From an uncultured Prevotellaceae bacterium (GTDB lineage Bacteria; Bacteroidota; Bacteroidia; Bacteroidales; Bacteroidaceae), in NCBI GenBank assembly GCA_937877625.1, contig CALFJG010000090.1, positions 1 to 52,186 of the forward strand: a DNA stretch of 52,186 nt. Reading direction: 5' to 3'. Position numbers and translations under genes: made by a program. Positions 39,305 to 49,086 of this stretch are shown here, one piece after another. The notes beneath the pieces are model-generated. The model worked only from the letters and a program-made list of their open reading frames with translations. It was not told the DNA's origin and searched no databases. Each line of letters opens with the position of its first letter. Within the stretch, counting starts at the first letter, position 1.

Positions 39305-40609
39305 TTATTCTAATTCTTCGTCGGGCTCAAAGCCTCCGAGTTCGCGCAACTTGTTTTTCAGCACTGTGTATTGTTGGAAGAGGTCGTTAAGGGGTTTCTC
39401 GCCTATTGCGCTGTTGTGCATCGGGCTCTTGAGGAAGAAGGCGAGCCACGACTGGTTGCCACTTAAGTCGGCGCGTGCGGCGAGGTCGATGAGCAACACG
39501 AGGTCGAGTACCACCGGTGCAGCCAATATGCTGTCGCGGCAAAGGAAGTTTACTTTGATTTGCATACCATATTGCTGCCCCATCCAGCCGAAGATGTCTA
39601 AGTTGTCCCACGACTCTTTGCTATCGCCTCGCGGCGGGTAGTAGTTTATGCGCACCTTGTGGAAATAGTCGTTGTAGAGTTCGGGTTGGTCTTCGGGGCT
39701 TAGTATCGTGTCAATAACTCCAAGTTTCGACACTTCTTTCGTGCGGAAGTTCTCGGGTGCGTCAAGCACCTCGCCGTCGCGGTTTCCTAAGATGTTGGTG
39801 CTAAACCAGCCCTGCAAGCCTAAGCAACGTGTACGAAGCATTGGGGCAAGCACCGTTTTCATCAATGTCTGCCCGGTCTTGAAGTCCTTACCGGCAATTG
39901 GTGCGCCACATTGCTCGGCTTTTTGCCACATAGCGGGGATGTCAATACATAGGTTCGGCGCACCCATCACAAACGGCACGCCTTCTGACAGTGCTGCCCA
40001 GGCGTAGCACATCGAGGGGCTTATCCTCTCTGTGTCGTTGCGTTGTAGGGCTTGCTCAAATTGGGCTATTGTGTTGTGTACCTCGGGTGCGTAGTCTATG
40101 TATTTCTCCGTAGAGGCGGCCCATAGTACAACGACGCGGTTGCATCCGTTCTCTTCACGGAAGCGGCGGATGTCTTCGCGCAAGGCTTTGACGTAATTGT
40201 AGCGCGATGTCGTGGGTTTGATGTTCGTGCCTTGATTGGCGAGGCGCGTCACGTAGTCCGCGTCGAATGTTGCTGCCATAGGGCGGATACTTTCCAACTC
40301 TTGTCGGACGGCATCGAGGTCGTGGCGTTGTAGCACCTTGGCGTTGCAGGCCGACTCGTAGGCGTTTTGCGAGAAGATGTCCCAAGCACCAAATACCAAA
40401 TCATCAAGTGCGGCAAGAGACACTAAGTCATTCACACGTAGGTATTGGCGTTCTTTGCCGCGCCCCACGCGTATCTTTGCCATTTGTGTGATAGAGCCGC
40501 CGGCTAACCCCCTCCCTTTGCGTAAGGAGAGTACACCAGCAATGAAAGTAGTAGAAACGGCACCTAAGCCTACACAAAGAACGCCGAGTTTGCCTGTAGC
40601 AGGTTTCAT
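39305..40609 (-). CDS. ino1: Inositol-3-phosphate synthase
   Basis: A 434-residue NAD-dependent enzyme that converts glucose 6-phosphate to myo-inositol 3-phosphate. The N-terminal dinucleotide motif VLCVGLGAVSTTF is present. The family motifs RVVVLWAASTEKYIDYAPEVHNT, GAPNLCIDIPAMWQKAEQCGAPIAGKDFKTGQTLMKTVLAPMLRTRCLGLQGWFSTNILGNRDG and KVNFLCRDSILAAPVVLDLVLLIDLA carry the active-site Lys and Asp residues. Length corresponds to the bacterial long form. In Bacteroidota the product can feed inositol phosphoceramide sphingolipids. No inositol-lipid synthase lies next to it here, so the link is inference. Upstream is TamL (43 bp), downstream the DUF5686-like gene. The two genes after TamL may be read as a continuation of the tamBL operon. 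Confidence 0.95.
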   Translation of the reverse strand: MKPATGKLGVLCVGLGAVSTTFIAGVLSLRKGRGLAGGSITQMAKIRVGRGKERQYLRVNDLVSLAALDDLVFGAWDIFSQNAYESACNAKVLQRHDLDAVRQELESIRPMAATFDADYVTRLANQGTNIKPTTSRYNYVKALREDIRRFREENGCNRVVVLWAASTEKYIDYAPEVHNTIAQFEQALQRNDTERISPSMCYAWAALSEGVPFVMGAPNLCIDIPAMWQKAEQCGAPIAGKDFKTGQTLMKTVLAPMLRTRCLGLQGWFSTNILGNRDGEVLDAPENFRTKEVSKLGVIDTILSPEDQPELYNDYFHKVRINYYPPRGDSKESWDNLDIFGWMGQQYGMQIKVNFLCRDSILAAPVVLDLVLLIDLAARADLSGNQSWLAFFLKSPMHNSAIGEKPLNDLFQQYTVLKNKLRELGGFEPDEELE

Positions 40610-40652
40610 AGAGTATGTGATGTTTTAGTTTTGTTTGTGAGATTATTATTTG

Positions 40653-43271
40653 TTAGAACGGATAGCCAATGGCGAAGTGTAGTGCAAGTGCGTCTTTTAA
40701 CTTCGGCAGGTTGAAGAATCCGCTTTTTCCTGTGTCGTAGGGTGCGTGCAAGCCGATGCCCAGATCTAAGCGTAGCACCAGGAAGTCTAAGTCGTAGCGA
40801 ATGCCGGTGCCGGTGCTCAGCGCGATGTGTCGGAGGTTTTTCATTGAGAAATCCGCATCGGGGCGCATAGCATCGTGTCGTGCGAGCCACACGTTGCCCG
40901 CGTCAAGGAACAGAGCACCATAGAGCGAGCCGAAGAGGTGTGCGCGCAGTTCGGCATTGGCTTCGAGTTTGATGTCTCCCGTCTGGTCAACGTAACTATA
41001 ACGTATGTCGCCACTACGGAAACTCCCGGGCCCTACGCTACGCACGGTGAAGCCGCGTACGCTGTTGGCACCGCCCACATAGAATTGCTCGGCATAGGGT
41101 GCGCGTAGCATATTGCCATAACTAAAGATGGCACCGGCGAAGAAGCGTGTCACGAGTTGTATACGCTCGCCGAAGGGTTGTGTGTGGTGGATTTCGCCCG
41201 TCAGTTTCACAAACTGTGCAAACGGATTGGCAAATATCTCTTTTCCCTGCTCGTTATAGCCTTTGCCGCCAATGGCATAGGCTGAGGAGATGAGGTTGCC
41301 CGCTTCTTTCACGTTCAGTTGCAGGAACACGGGGTGGCGGTGCTTACGCGCGGAGTTGTAGGTAAACGTGTAGCCTATCGATGGCACGAAATAGTCGCGC
41401 ATTGACACCTCAAGCACGGGGTTCGCTGTCAGGATCTCGTCAAACTTCTGTGTGCTACTCAGTCGCTTGGTGAAGTCGAGGCGCACGTCAATGTTGTTGT
41501 TGATGGTGCGCCGCTTTCGCCAGGCATAGTTGGCACTGAGGCTGTAGGTGAGCATCTGGTAGAAGCCCGAGCGGTTTCGCCAGTCGGCTTCGAGAGCAAA
41601 CGTGGTGGTGGCAGGAAACTGTAATTGTCGTCGGTTGATAAATGGCAGGACGAAGCGAGGAAACTCAAGACTCAGGTTTGTGCCGAAGTCGTAGGAGTTG
41701 AGCAAGGAGTTGCTCTCGCTGCCGTTGGTGCTGAGTTGCCACTCGTAGGAGCCGAATACCTTAAACGACACTTTCTCGCCGCCGCGGAAGGCATTACGCT
41801 TGGAGAGTGTATAGGTGAGAGCGGGTCCCAGCTGGGAGTTGCTCTTCAGCGTAGCATCGAGTTCCAGGCTGCTGTCGTAGGGTTTTTCCAATACCGCTGT
41901 GACGTACACGTCAAGCGTGTCGCAGTCGGGCAAGGTGTCCGTGCGAAGGAACTGTACGTCAATTTGGCTAAACACTCCCATCTCGTTGAGTTTTGTGAGC
42001 GATAGGCTCTCGCGCCTGAGGCTGTATCTGTCGCCTTTGTTGAAGAAGAGTGCGTTGCGCCACATATAAGGTCTTAGCGGCATACGTGTGCTGTCGCCGT
42101 TCCAACGGAAGGTGGTGGGTGTGAAGCGTCGCTGGCGTTGGGTGGGACGCTTGCTTGCATCTTGTTGTCTGCTTCGGGTGTCTGCCGCTTGTGCTGTGTC
42201 GTTTCGGCGTCGTCCAGTGAAGGTGCGTTCGTTTGTGAGCGGCGCGCCGCTGGCGGTGCGTAGGTCTATGTAGGTGTGGCCGATGTACCAAGGGTGTTTG
42301 GCCTCGGCGGGCATGTTGTCGGCGGGGCGCACTTGCAGTTGTACATAGTTCTGCCGTTGGAACGTGTCGGCCAGATAGGTGATATAAGAGGGCGAATAGT
42401 AGTAATAGCCACGGTTGCGCAGCATCTCGCTGATGCGTGTGCGCTCGTTGCTTAGGGCTATCGCGCTGAACCCCTCGCCGGAGTTGATGAGTCGTTGATG
42501 CTCCGTGCGTCGCAACAGGCTGTCCACCTCGGGTGTGAAGCCGAGGTATGCCACGCTATCGAAACGATAGAGCGGCCCGGTGAGTACGCGATACGAGAGG
42601 CGTGCCTTCTTGGGGTTGCGCAAGGTGTGGACGCGGTAGTCCACTTGCCCTTGGAAATAGCCATAGTTGTGGAGCGTATTGGTAGCCACCTTGGAGCGTG
42701 TCTCCGGGGCTACGGAGGAGACGAGTACGGGCTGTGTGGCAAAAGTCTTGAAGAACCAGCGTCCCAGTCGTGAGCTGTCGTTTACTAATCCGTTGTAGAA
42801 CCATAGCCCTATGTTCAGCGGGCTTCGCAGCGATGAGCTGCCCATCAACGAGCCGTTCGGCGGGTAGGCCAGCACGGCATCTACCTCGGTGCGCGCAATG
42901 GAGAAGTCGGCTTTTTGTTGCGCGATGAGGCGGCGTTGTTCGCGGCGTTGCTCTTTGGTGAGGCTGTCGCGTCGGAGAGAGCGCATTGACCAGTCAAAGC
43001 CGCGCCCCTCCAATGCGGCATCTATGGCGCGCACAGCGTTGGCCACACTGGTGATAACGCCTGTCTCGTCGGCTCCGGATAGGCGCGACGTGTCGCTCTG
43101 GAAGTCCTCGTTATAGTGTATGTCGCGTATGCCGGTGTAGAGCTGTTCGCCCTCGGGTAGGTGCGATGTGGTGGAGCATCCTGCGAGGAGTGTCGCAACG
43201 AGGAGTACTGTCCACGCCGAGCGTGTGGCGCGTGGTGGGGAGGAGGGTGATATGCCGTGGAGGAGGCTCAT
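40653..43271 (-). CDS. tamL: TamL: BamA/TamA-family outer-membrane lipoprotein
   Basis: An 872-residue BamA-superfamily protein of the Bacteroidota-specific lipoprotein branch. Start ATG at 43271, 4 nt after the tamB stop (43276); the leader MSLLHGISPSSPPRATRSAWTVLLVATLLAGC ends in a lipobox. POTRA-type domains follow (TGIRDIHYNED..., VDYRVHTLRNPKKARLSYRVLTGPLYRFDSVAY, NYVQLQVRPADNMP, NEMGVFSQIDVQFLRTDTLP), then a C-terminal 16-strand barrel. The barrel contains the family loop motif VRGFTVRSVGPGSFRSGDIRYSY and ends in HFAIGYPF with terminal Phe. With TamB it forms a translocation and assembly module for outer-membrane proteins or lipids. Adjacent order (tamB then tamL) is typical. A Gln/Arg-rich insert (about residues 365-390) is a local peculiarity. 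Confidence 0.88.
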   Translation of the reverse strand: MSLLHGISPSSPPRATRSAWTVLLVATLLAGCSTTSHLPEGEQLYTGIRDIHYNEDFQSDTSRLSGADETGVITSVANAVRAIDAALEGRGFDWSMRSLRRDSLTKEQRREQRRLIAQQKADFSIARTEVDAVLAYPPNGSLMGSSSLRSPLNIGLWFYNGLVNDSSRLGRWFFKTFATQPVLVSSVAPETRSKVATNTLHNYGYFQGQVDYRVHTLRNPKKARLSYRVLTGPLYRFDSVAYLGFTPEVDSLLRRTEHQRLINSGEGFSAIALSNERTRISEMLRNRGYYYYSPSYITYLADTFQRQNYVQLQVRPADNMPAEAKHPWYIGHTYIDLRTASGAPLTNERTFTGRRRNDTAQAADTRSRQQDASKRPTQRQRRFTPTTFRWNGDSTRMPLRPYMWRNALFFNKGDRYSLRRESLSLTKLNEMGVFSQIDVQFLRTDTLPDCDTLDVYVTAVLEKPYDSSLELDATLKSNSQLGPALTYTLSKRNAFRGGEKVSFKVFGSYEWQLSTNGSESNSLLNSYDFGTNLSLEFPRFVLPFINRRQLQFPATTTFALEADWRNRSGFYQMLTYSLSANYAWRKRRTINNNIDVRLDFTKRLSSTQKFDEILTANPVLEVSMRDYFVPSIGYTFTYNSARKHRHPVFLQLNVKEAGNLISSAYAIGGKGYNEQGKEIFANPFAQFVKLTGEIHHTQPFGERIQLVTRFFAGAIFSYGNMLRAPYAEQFYVGGANSVRGFTVRSVGPGSFRSGDIRYSYVDQTGDIKLEANAELRAHLFGSLYGALFLDAGNVWLARHDAMRPDADFSMKNLRHIALSTGTGIRYDLDFLVLRLDLGIGLHAPYDTGKSGFFNLPKLKDALALHFAIGYPF

Positions 43272-43275
43272 GCAG

Positions 43276-46200
43276 TTAGTTGTTTTTGTTGCGTCGGAAG
43301 ATAAAGAGGTCGCCCAGTCTGTCGCTCTTTTTGCGTAGCACAAGCCCGGCACCGGTGCGTGTGAGTAGTCCTTCGAGCGGGTCTTGTGTGTCGCGGTTGT
43401 AGAAGAGTTTGAGCAGACGCGTTGAGCCTTGGTCGAGCCGGTACTCCACGGCTACGTTGTTGATAAAACTCTCGGCGCTGTTGTCGGCGTATTCACCCGT
43501 GCTTACGCGCCCGCCTATGATGATGCTCACGCGGTCGCCCCACAAGCGTTTGCTAAACTGGAAGGAATAGTCGGTGGTGTTGGTGCCGCGGGTGCTTGTG
43601 CCGGCCTCCACTCCGAGGTTGATGTCTATTGTCTTTAGCGCGCTGCCGGCAATGTTTTGTATCTCGCTTTGCAGGAAGGCGTTGAGTGCGTTGCTGGCTC
43701 TGAAGCTTGAGGTGTTTTCGTCGGTGAGATACATTCCCGTGGCCAGCATTGCCACGGCTGCCTTGCTACGCCCGCTGGCACCCATCGCTGTGAGTTGGTT
43801 TTGCACCACGAGGTCCTCGGGTGCGTCTATCACGAAGTTGAGACCCATATCCTGCACCGTCTTAGAGATTTCCACACCCACGTCGAAGGCTACGCTGCGT
43901 TGCTGGTCGTTCTCGGTGACGAGGGCTTTCACACGCTCTTTGGCGGTAATGGCGAGTGTGGGGTTGGCTATCGCTCCTTTGAAATCTACGTAACTGCCAG
44001 GTTCTATGGTGAACGTCTTTAGCGGGATAACGGGCAGTTCGTACTTCATCTCGCCTTTCTGCACGGTGACACGTCCCACGAGGCGTGTGTCGCCCTGCTG
44101 TGTCTGTCGCAGGGTGAGCGCGCCGCCGCCGCTCACGTCAACATAACTCTTGCCGTCCTCGCTCAGATAGCAGAGGAAGTGAGCACTCTCGTCAATGCTT
44201 ACGCCGAGTGTCATATCGAAACTGCCGCTTTCATCGTCGATCGGCGGTTCGTCCACGTCAAGGGTGTCTTCAAAACTGACAAACTGCACCAGCCCCTCGA
44301 GTTCGTTATCTACTGTTAGCGGTGATTCGCGCAGGATATAGGTCATATCCGTTTTGGGCAGTATGCCGAGGTTGCCGCGCATAGTGAGTCCGTTTTTCGT
44401 GCCACCGCGCAGCGTGCCGTTGAAATCTACATAGGCACGTCCGTACACCGTACTCTCGCGCTTGCGTTTGCTATTGATAAGTTCAAAGTTGTTGGCCAAG
44501 AGGTCGAAGTTCATTGTCACGTTTGAGAGGATACTCATATCCAGCGCACCGTCGATGATAAGCGGGTTGGCACCTGTTGACCACAGGTTGTAGTTGTTGA
44601 ACGTCAGTCGGCTCTGGTCTATCACTACGGGTACGCTGTCGGTGCGGAAGTCAAATCCGTAAGCGTCGCTGTAGATATGTCCGTCAACGAAGTCGATATG
44701 TCCGTTGAGGATAGGTTTCTTTGCTGTTCCCTCAACGGTAAAGCCTCCCACCCCTGTGCCACGCAGGGCTATACCGGTGTTGTTTATAAATCCGTTGAGG
44801 AGTGTTAGGGGGAAGTTGTTGAGTGTGCCTTCGGCCTCAAACGCCTCGCTTGTGGCGAAGTAAGTTCCTTCAAGAGCCATCACCTCTTCCTCGCCGGTGT
44901 TGATAAAGGCTTGGGCATAGTGTTGGTCGTTGTCCTTAGGCAGATAGATGCCTTGTATGCCCAGGTTGCCGAGTGTTGTTCCTTGGTATTCAAAGTCGGT
45001 GAGGTTGATATCGGCGAGTGCGCTGATGCTTTTGTGGTCGTCGGTGACGTGTATGTCGCCGGTAAGCATTCCTTGCATGGCAGGCACATAGGGTAAGGAT
45101 GCGGCGAGTTCTTTTAGGTTCACCTGCGAGAGCGACAGTGTGATGTCGGTCAGTGAGTCGTTAGGCTCGCCGTAGATGCGTAGTCCCGTGCCGTCGTCGG
45201 CGAGCAGGTCGATGTTTGCACCTATTGCCCCGCCGAGGCCGTAGTAGGCGTAGTTGTCGTTGTTCACCGTAAACGTGCGATAGGCCAGTATGGGGTGTTC
45301 GGGATAGAGATGCAGCCGGTATCCGTCGGGGGATATGTTGGCCTGTGCGCCGAGGTTGAGGCCTACGTAGCCTTTGTTGTCGCGAAACTCCGCTTCTACG
45401 CCTGCCCCGCTCGGGTGCAGATAGGCTTTAAACGCGGCGAGGAATTTGTTGGGGTTGCGTCGTTTGTAGTTGTGTATCTTTCCTTGAAGTGTCAGGCCGG
45501 TGCTGTCGTTCACGACGACGGCATGAATGCTGTCGAGCATCAGTTTGTCGCGGAAGAAGCCGGTGACGTAGGCGTGGCCACCGATGCCGTCGGTGGGCGA
45601 TGATGTGAGGTGAATGTCGGCGTAGTCAAAGCCGAGGCTTTGTGTCTTGAGGAACATCATCAGCGGGTTGGTCTTGCCCGAAATCAGCACGAGGTTGGCA
45701 GTAGGTAGCATCTCGCGCACGTTGTAGATATTGATGTTAGAGGCTTTCACTTGTGCCGATAGCGTGTCGGCCAGTAGTTGGAGGCTCTCTACGGCCTCGG
45801 CCAGTGCGCCTCGTGCGTAATAGTCCAAGAGTAGGTCGCCCGATTCGGCGTGGGCGTAGGTGGTGTCGGGCGATGTTTCAAGGCTGATGTCCATATCCTG
45901 TCCGATAAAGCCCAGTCCCGCACCCGAGAAGTGCGAGTTGCGTAGGGTGCCGTCGAAGCCGTATTGTGTGAACTCTCGGTCGGCGTGGAAACTAACGCCG
46001 ATGCTGCCTCCGGCCTGCATCGGCTCGCTCAGCCGTGCCAGTGTGCCGAGGTCGGCGTAGTCTATCTGTGCGTCGAGAGAGCCGACGATGTGTTCGCCGA
46101 GTGTAGCTTGTGCCGTGCCGCTTCCTTGTAGGGCATCGTTCTGTGCGTTGAAGTTGGCAAGGAACACTCCGCCGTCGTTTTTAGCTTGGAGTGTTATGTT

Positions 46201-48639
46201 TCCGAGGTTAAGGCTGTCGAGTCCGAGTTCTTCAATGTCGGCACTTGCCACGAGGCGTGCTGTGGCCGACAGCACGTCGAACTTGCGCCCCTCGGCGGCC
46301 ATCGTGCCGCTAAAGCGTTGTAGCCCCGTAGTGGGGAGGAAGTTTTGCAGCGGGAAGGCTTGTGCCACCACTTGTGCGTCGTATGCCTCGGTGCGTGTGT
46401 TTAGCGTGGCACGTATCTTGGCGGTGCCTCCGCCTTGTCGGATAAGCAGGTCGGCGGTGTAGGCCTCGCCGCTGATACCTATCGTGCCACTCGCGCTGAG
46501 GTTGTTGGGTATCTTCACAGTGTTCGTCACGCTCGGGGGTAGCAGGCTATTGACGAGCGACATATCGCGTCCGGTGAAGTCCACTTTCATCTTCCCCGTC
46601 GGCACGCCGGCTGTCAGCCCGCCGAGGTTGCCGCTCGTGGTGAACGACCCCATCCCCGGCACGCCTATCGTGGCCTGTCCGATCTGTATGTTCGCGAGGC
46701 TGCCTCCGGCGCGCACTGCCAGTTCGTAGGTGCCGTGTGGCAGCCGCTCTTTGAGGTCGGCGGGGAGGTAGGCATCGCCGTAGCGTACTATGTCGGCCCA
46801 TCCGAGCGATGACTTCAAGTCGGCTTGAAAGGCGGGACTCCCGCCTGTGGCGAGGGCGTTGGGCCACACTTCGGCCTGGCCGCTTATGTGGCTGTAGGGT
46901 GTTTGTAGCAAGAGGTCGGAGAGGGCGATATGGTCGGTGGAGCCGCGTAGTACGGTATTTAATGTGATGTCGTAGGGCGGCAACATCCCTACCATATCTG
47001 TCGGCAGGAACGCCCCGCCGAAATTGCGTAGGTCGGTGGCGGCGATGCGGCTCTTCAGGCTGCCGTTAAATGCGTCGCCGCACCCGCCGGAAAGGGCTAA
47101 GAGGTTGGCGGAGAGGTTGCCCGTGAGGTGGGTACCCGTGGACGTCTGCAACAGTAGGTTGCTGAGCCGTAGCATCCCGGTGTTTCCCTTGATGTCGGTG
47201 CGCAGCGTCAGGTCGGAGTGTGGGTAGCGGCGGGCTAAGTTGTCCGGCAGATAGGGCTTCCCCCATAGTGCCACGTCTTGGTAGCCGAGGTGTGTGTCAA
47301 GGTGCAGGTCGGCATCGTCGGCCTGTGTTTCGTAGCCGCGTCCGCTGGTCAGCGTCAAGGGTCGCACGGTGCCGTTGAGGGCGAGGTGGCTGTACGGTGT
47401 AGAGAGGCGTGCTTCGTGTATTTCCAGCCTGCGCACACTACCTGCCACCTTAGCACCAACCACCACGTCGTAGTGGGGATAGGTGTGCCATAACTCATCG
47501 GGCAGGTAGCCGCGTCCCAGAGCGGTGGCATCCTGCCAACCCACGGTGAGCGTGAGGTCGGCATCGATGCCTTCGGAGACACCGGTGGCATTGGCATCTA
47601 AGGCACTGAAAAGCACGGAGGCGTGGCCGGTCAGCGAGGAGTAGGGAGTGGTGAGCGAGATATTGCCGAGGCGCACCCGTTCGCTGTCGTAGTAGATATT
47701 AGCGGCTAAGTGGCTCAGGCGAAATCCCGTGTGGCTCTCGCGAAAAGCCAGGGTACGCAGCGTGGCGTGGAGTATGCCTTGTGCGTTGTAGTCCACGTCG
47801 GCAACCTCTGCGGCGAGTTCTTCTAAGTGGAGGTGCTGTGCGTCGAGAGGTGCGGGTTGCCACAGTGTGCTGTCGGTAAGTAGTATTTGCGTTGTGCGGT
47901 CGGGGCGTGTGCCGGTGTCGTAGTGGACGCGGCTGTCGGCTATCTCAAGCGACGCTACTTGGTAGTGTGGCTCTCCGGTGTCGAAATGTCCACCGCGTAG
48001 GCGTGCCTCTCCGAGGCGTGTGAAGAGATGTGTCGTGTCGCCCGCGAGCGAGAGGCGCAGCTCCGTGCGCTGAATGTGTGTGTCTGCCACGTCGATTACC
48101 CAGGGCGCGCCCCTCGTGGTGTCCTCCGCCGCCGTGTCGCAGAGCAGTACGGTGATGTCGGCATCAGCCAGCGCGGCCTCGGTGACATTCACTATGTTCT
48201 TGCGCCAGTTCACACCGTGCAGGCGTGCGGTAAATGTTTTCAGCGTGCCAATCACCTGTGTGTTCGCCACCAGGTCGCGCGTGTTCACCCCGGCATCGCG
48301 CAGTGTTAGGCCGTCCACGTTGGCTTGTCCGCCGAGAAGCGGCCAAAACTCTACGCTGAGCACCAGTTCTTCGGCGCGCAACACGCTGTCGCCGCGCTCG
48401 TCGGCACGTACGCCACGCACGCTCAAGTCGAGCGGAAACGACAGGCGCACACGGTCGATAGAAAACGAGAGACCTGTGCTGTCGCTCATTGTTTCGCAGA
48501 GACGGTGTACCACATAGTTCTGCACCGGTGGAATATAAATCAGCACACCGAGCAACAGGAAAAGTACCAATGGCGAGAGCAAAGCCGCGAGAAGCCACTT
48601 TGCCCTTTTCTTCTTGAAGAGTTGGCGCACTTTTCCCAT
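43276..48639 (-). CDS. tamB: TamB: translocation/assembly module protein, DUF490 family
   Basis: A 1787-residue inner-membrane-anchored, periplasm-spanning protein. One N-terminal anchor helix (KWLLAALLSPLVLFLLLGVLIYI) is followed by a very long AsmA/TamB-type beta-taco rod with many near-repeats of hydrophobic strands (LALNGTVRPLTLT, LTGNLSANLLAL and similar). The C-terminal DUF490 TamB domain (about the last 400 residues) includes MRGNLGILPKTDMTYILRESPLT and QLTAMGASGRSKAAVAMLATGMYL. The start is the ATG at 48639 (MGKVRQLFKKKRAKWLL). An upstream frame reaching 48753 would run through its promoter and is rejected. Length is larger than Escherichia coli TamB (about 1260) but normal for Bacteroidota. 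The promoter box TACTTTTG lies 9 nt before the start. tamL follows with a 4-nt gap. Confidence 0.9.
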   Translation of the reverse strand: MGKVRQLFKKKRAKWLLAALLSPLVLFLLLGVLIYIPPVQNYVVHRLCETMSDSTGLSFSIDRVRLSFPLDLSVRGVRADERGDSVLRAEELVLSVEFWPLLGGQANVDGLTLRDAGVNTRDLVANTQVIGTLKTFTARLHGVNWRKNIVNVTEAALADADITVLLCDTAAEDTTRGAPWVIDVADTHIQRTELRLSLAGDTTHLFTRLGEARLRGGHFDTGEPHYQVASLEIADSRVHYDTGTRPDRTTQILLTDSTLWQPAPLDAQHLHLEELAAEVADVDYNAQGILHATLRTLAFRESHTGFRLSHLAANIYYDSERVRLGNISLTTPYSSLTGHASVLFSALDANATGVSEGIDADLTLTVGWQDATALGRGYLPDELWHTYPHYDVVVGAKVAGSVRRLEIHEARLSTPYSHLALNGTVRPLTLTSGRGYETQADDADLHLDTHLGYQDVALWGKPYLPDNLARRYPHSDLTLRTDIKGNTGMLRLSNLLLQTSTGTHLTGNLSANLLALSGGCGDAFNGSLKSRIAATDLRNFGGAFLPTDMVGMLPPYDITLNTVLRGSTDHIALSDLLLQTPYSHISGQAEVWPNALATGGSPAFQADLKSSLGWADIVRYGDAYLPADLKERLPHGTYELAVRAGGSLANIQIGQATIGVPGMGSFTTSGNLGGLTAGVPTGKMKVDFTGRDMSLVNSLLPPSVTNTVKIPNNLSASGTIGISGEAYTADLLIRQGGGTAKIRATLNTRTEAYDAQVVAQAFPLQNFLPTTGLQRFSGTMAAEGRKFDVLSATARLVASADIEELGLDSLNLGNITLQAKNDGGVFLANFNAQNDALQGSGTAQATLGEHIVGSLDAQIDYADLGTLARLSEPMQAGGSIGVSFHADREFTQYGFDGTLRNSHFSGAGLGFIGQDMDISLETSPDTTYAHAESGDLLLDYYARGALAEAVESLQLLADTLSAQVKASNINIYNVREMLPTANLVLISGKTNPLMMFLKTQSLGFDYADIHLTSSPTDGIGGHAYVTGFFRDKLMLDSIHAVVVNDSTGLTLQGKIHNYKRRNPNKFLAAFKAYLHPSGAGVEAEFRDNKGYVGLNLGAQANISPDGYRLHLYPEHPILAYRTFTVNNDNYAYYGLGGAIGANIDLLADDGTGLRIYGEPNDSLTDITLSLSQVNLKELAASLPYVPAMQGMLTGDIHVTDDHKSISALADINLTDFEYQGTTLGNLGIQGIYLPKDNDQHYAQAFINTGEEEVMALEGTYFATSEAFEAEGTLNNFPLTLLNGFINNTGIALRGTGVGGFTVEGTAKKPILNGHIDFVDGHIYSDAYGFDFRTDSVPVVIDQSRLTFNNYNLWSTGANPLIIDGALDMSILSNVTMNFDLLANNFELINSKRKRESTVYGRAYVDFNGTLRGGTKNGLTMRGNLGILPKTDMTYILRESPLTVDNELEGLVQFVSFEDTLDVDEPPIDDESGSFDMTLGVSIDESAHFLCYLSEDGKSYVDVSGGGALTLRQTQQGDTRLVGRVTVQKGEMKYELPVIPLKTFTIEPGSYVDFKGAIANPTLAITAKERVKALVTENDQQRSVAFDVGVEISKTVQDMGLNFVIDAPEDLVVQNQLTAMGASGRSKAAVAMLATGMYLTDENTSSFRASNALNAFLQSEIQNIAGSALKTIDINLGVEAGTSTRGTNTTDYSFQFSKRLWGDRVSIIIGGRVSTGEYADNSAESFINNVAVEYRLDQGSTRLLKLFYNRDTQDPLEGLLTRTGAGLVLRKKSDRLGDLFIFRRNKNN

Positions 48640-48648
48640 AGTTAGGCG

Positions 48649-48656
48649 CAAAAGTA
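48649..48656 (-). promoter_or_regulatory. -7 box of tamB
   Basis: TACTTTTG read 48656 to 48649 ends 9 nt before the proposed ATG, suggesting an almost leaderless mRNA for the tamB-tamL operon. This is also the main evidence for the start chosen. Confidence 0.6.
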
Positions 48657-48767
48657 AGGAAATACGCGCGTGCGTAAAAGGATTTTGCCTATTTTTGTTC
48701 CTATGCAGGTTCGTGCCGGTATCGCCTCGCCTGCTAAATAGTCGTTCCGACAATGTCCAGGCTGCAC

Positions 48768-48885
48768 TATCTTTGCATCAGCAACAAGGAAGCACCTCCT
48801 GCCTCCCGCCAAGCCGCTATAGGCTGCCTAAACACACTGACAAGGTTACGTCCCTTTTTTATGATGTCCTACCTTGTCTGTTTTT
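48768..48885 (+). ncRNA. Weak candidate transcript: -7 box to hairpin with T-run
   Basis: TATCTTTG at 48768-48775 lies on the plus strand, divergent from tamB. About 65 nt on, GACAAGGT (48839-48846) and ACCTTGTC (48871-48878) form an 8-bp stem followed by TGTTTTT. No -33 element is seen. A small frame (48753-48986) overlaps, with no recognisable protein. This could be a short untranslated RNA of about 110 nt or chance. Confidence 0.25.
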
Positions 48886-48979
48886 CCTCCCACCTCTTTC
48901 TTCCCGAGTCCCACAACCCGCCGACTTCCTCTTATGAACTGAAAAACATTCAAGGGGCGTTCATTCATTCCTACGGTTC

Positions 48980-49010
48980 AGTCTGACATTGATGGGTCTT
49001 TACCCTTTTG
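48980..49010 (+). repeat. Leader motif shared with the first 21-bp array, copy 2
   Basis: AGTCTGACATTGATGGG followed by TCTTTACCCTTTTG matches 5111-5141 at about 27 of 31 positions. As at the first site, the array of 21-bp units follows downstream, after 77 bp. Confidence 0.65.
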
Positions 49011-49086
49011 CCATCCTTTTGGCTCTTTCTGTTCCTTTCTGTTAGTATCATCGGTGGCGTAGCCTATGGCTTTTCCAGCGCGTCCA

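Noticed and set aside
43276..48753. Longer tamB start at 48753
   Set aside because: The extra 38 residues (MSERLFSRRGDTGTNL...) cross the TACTTTTG promoter box, and TamB homologues start just before the basic KKKRAKWLL anchor.
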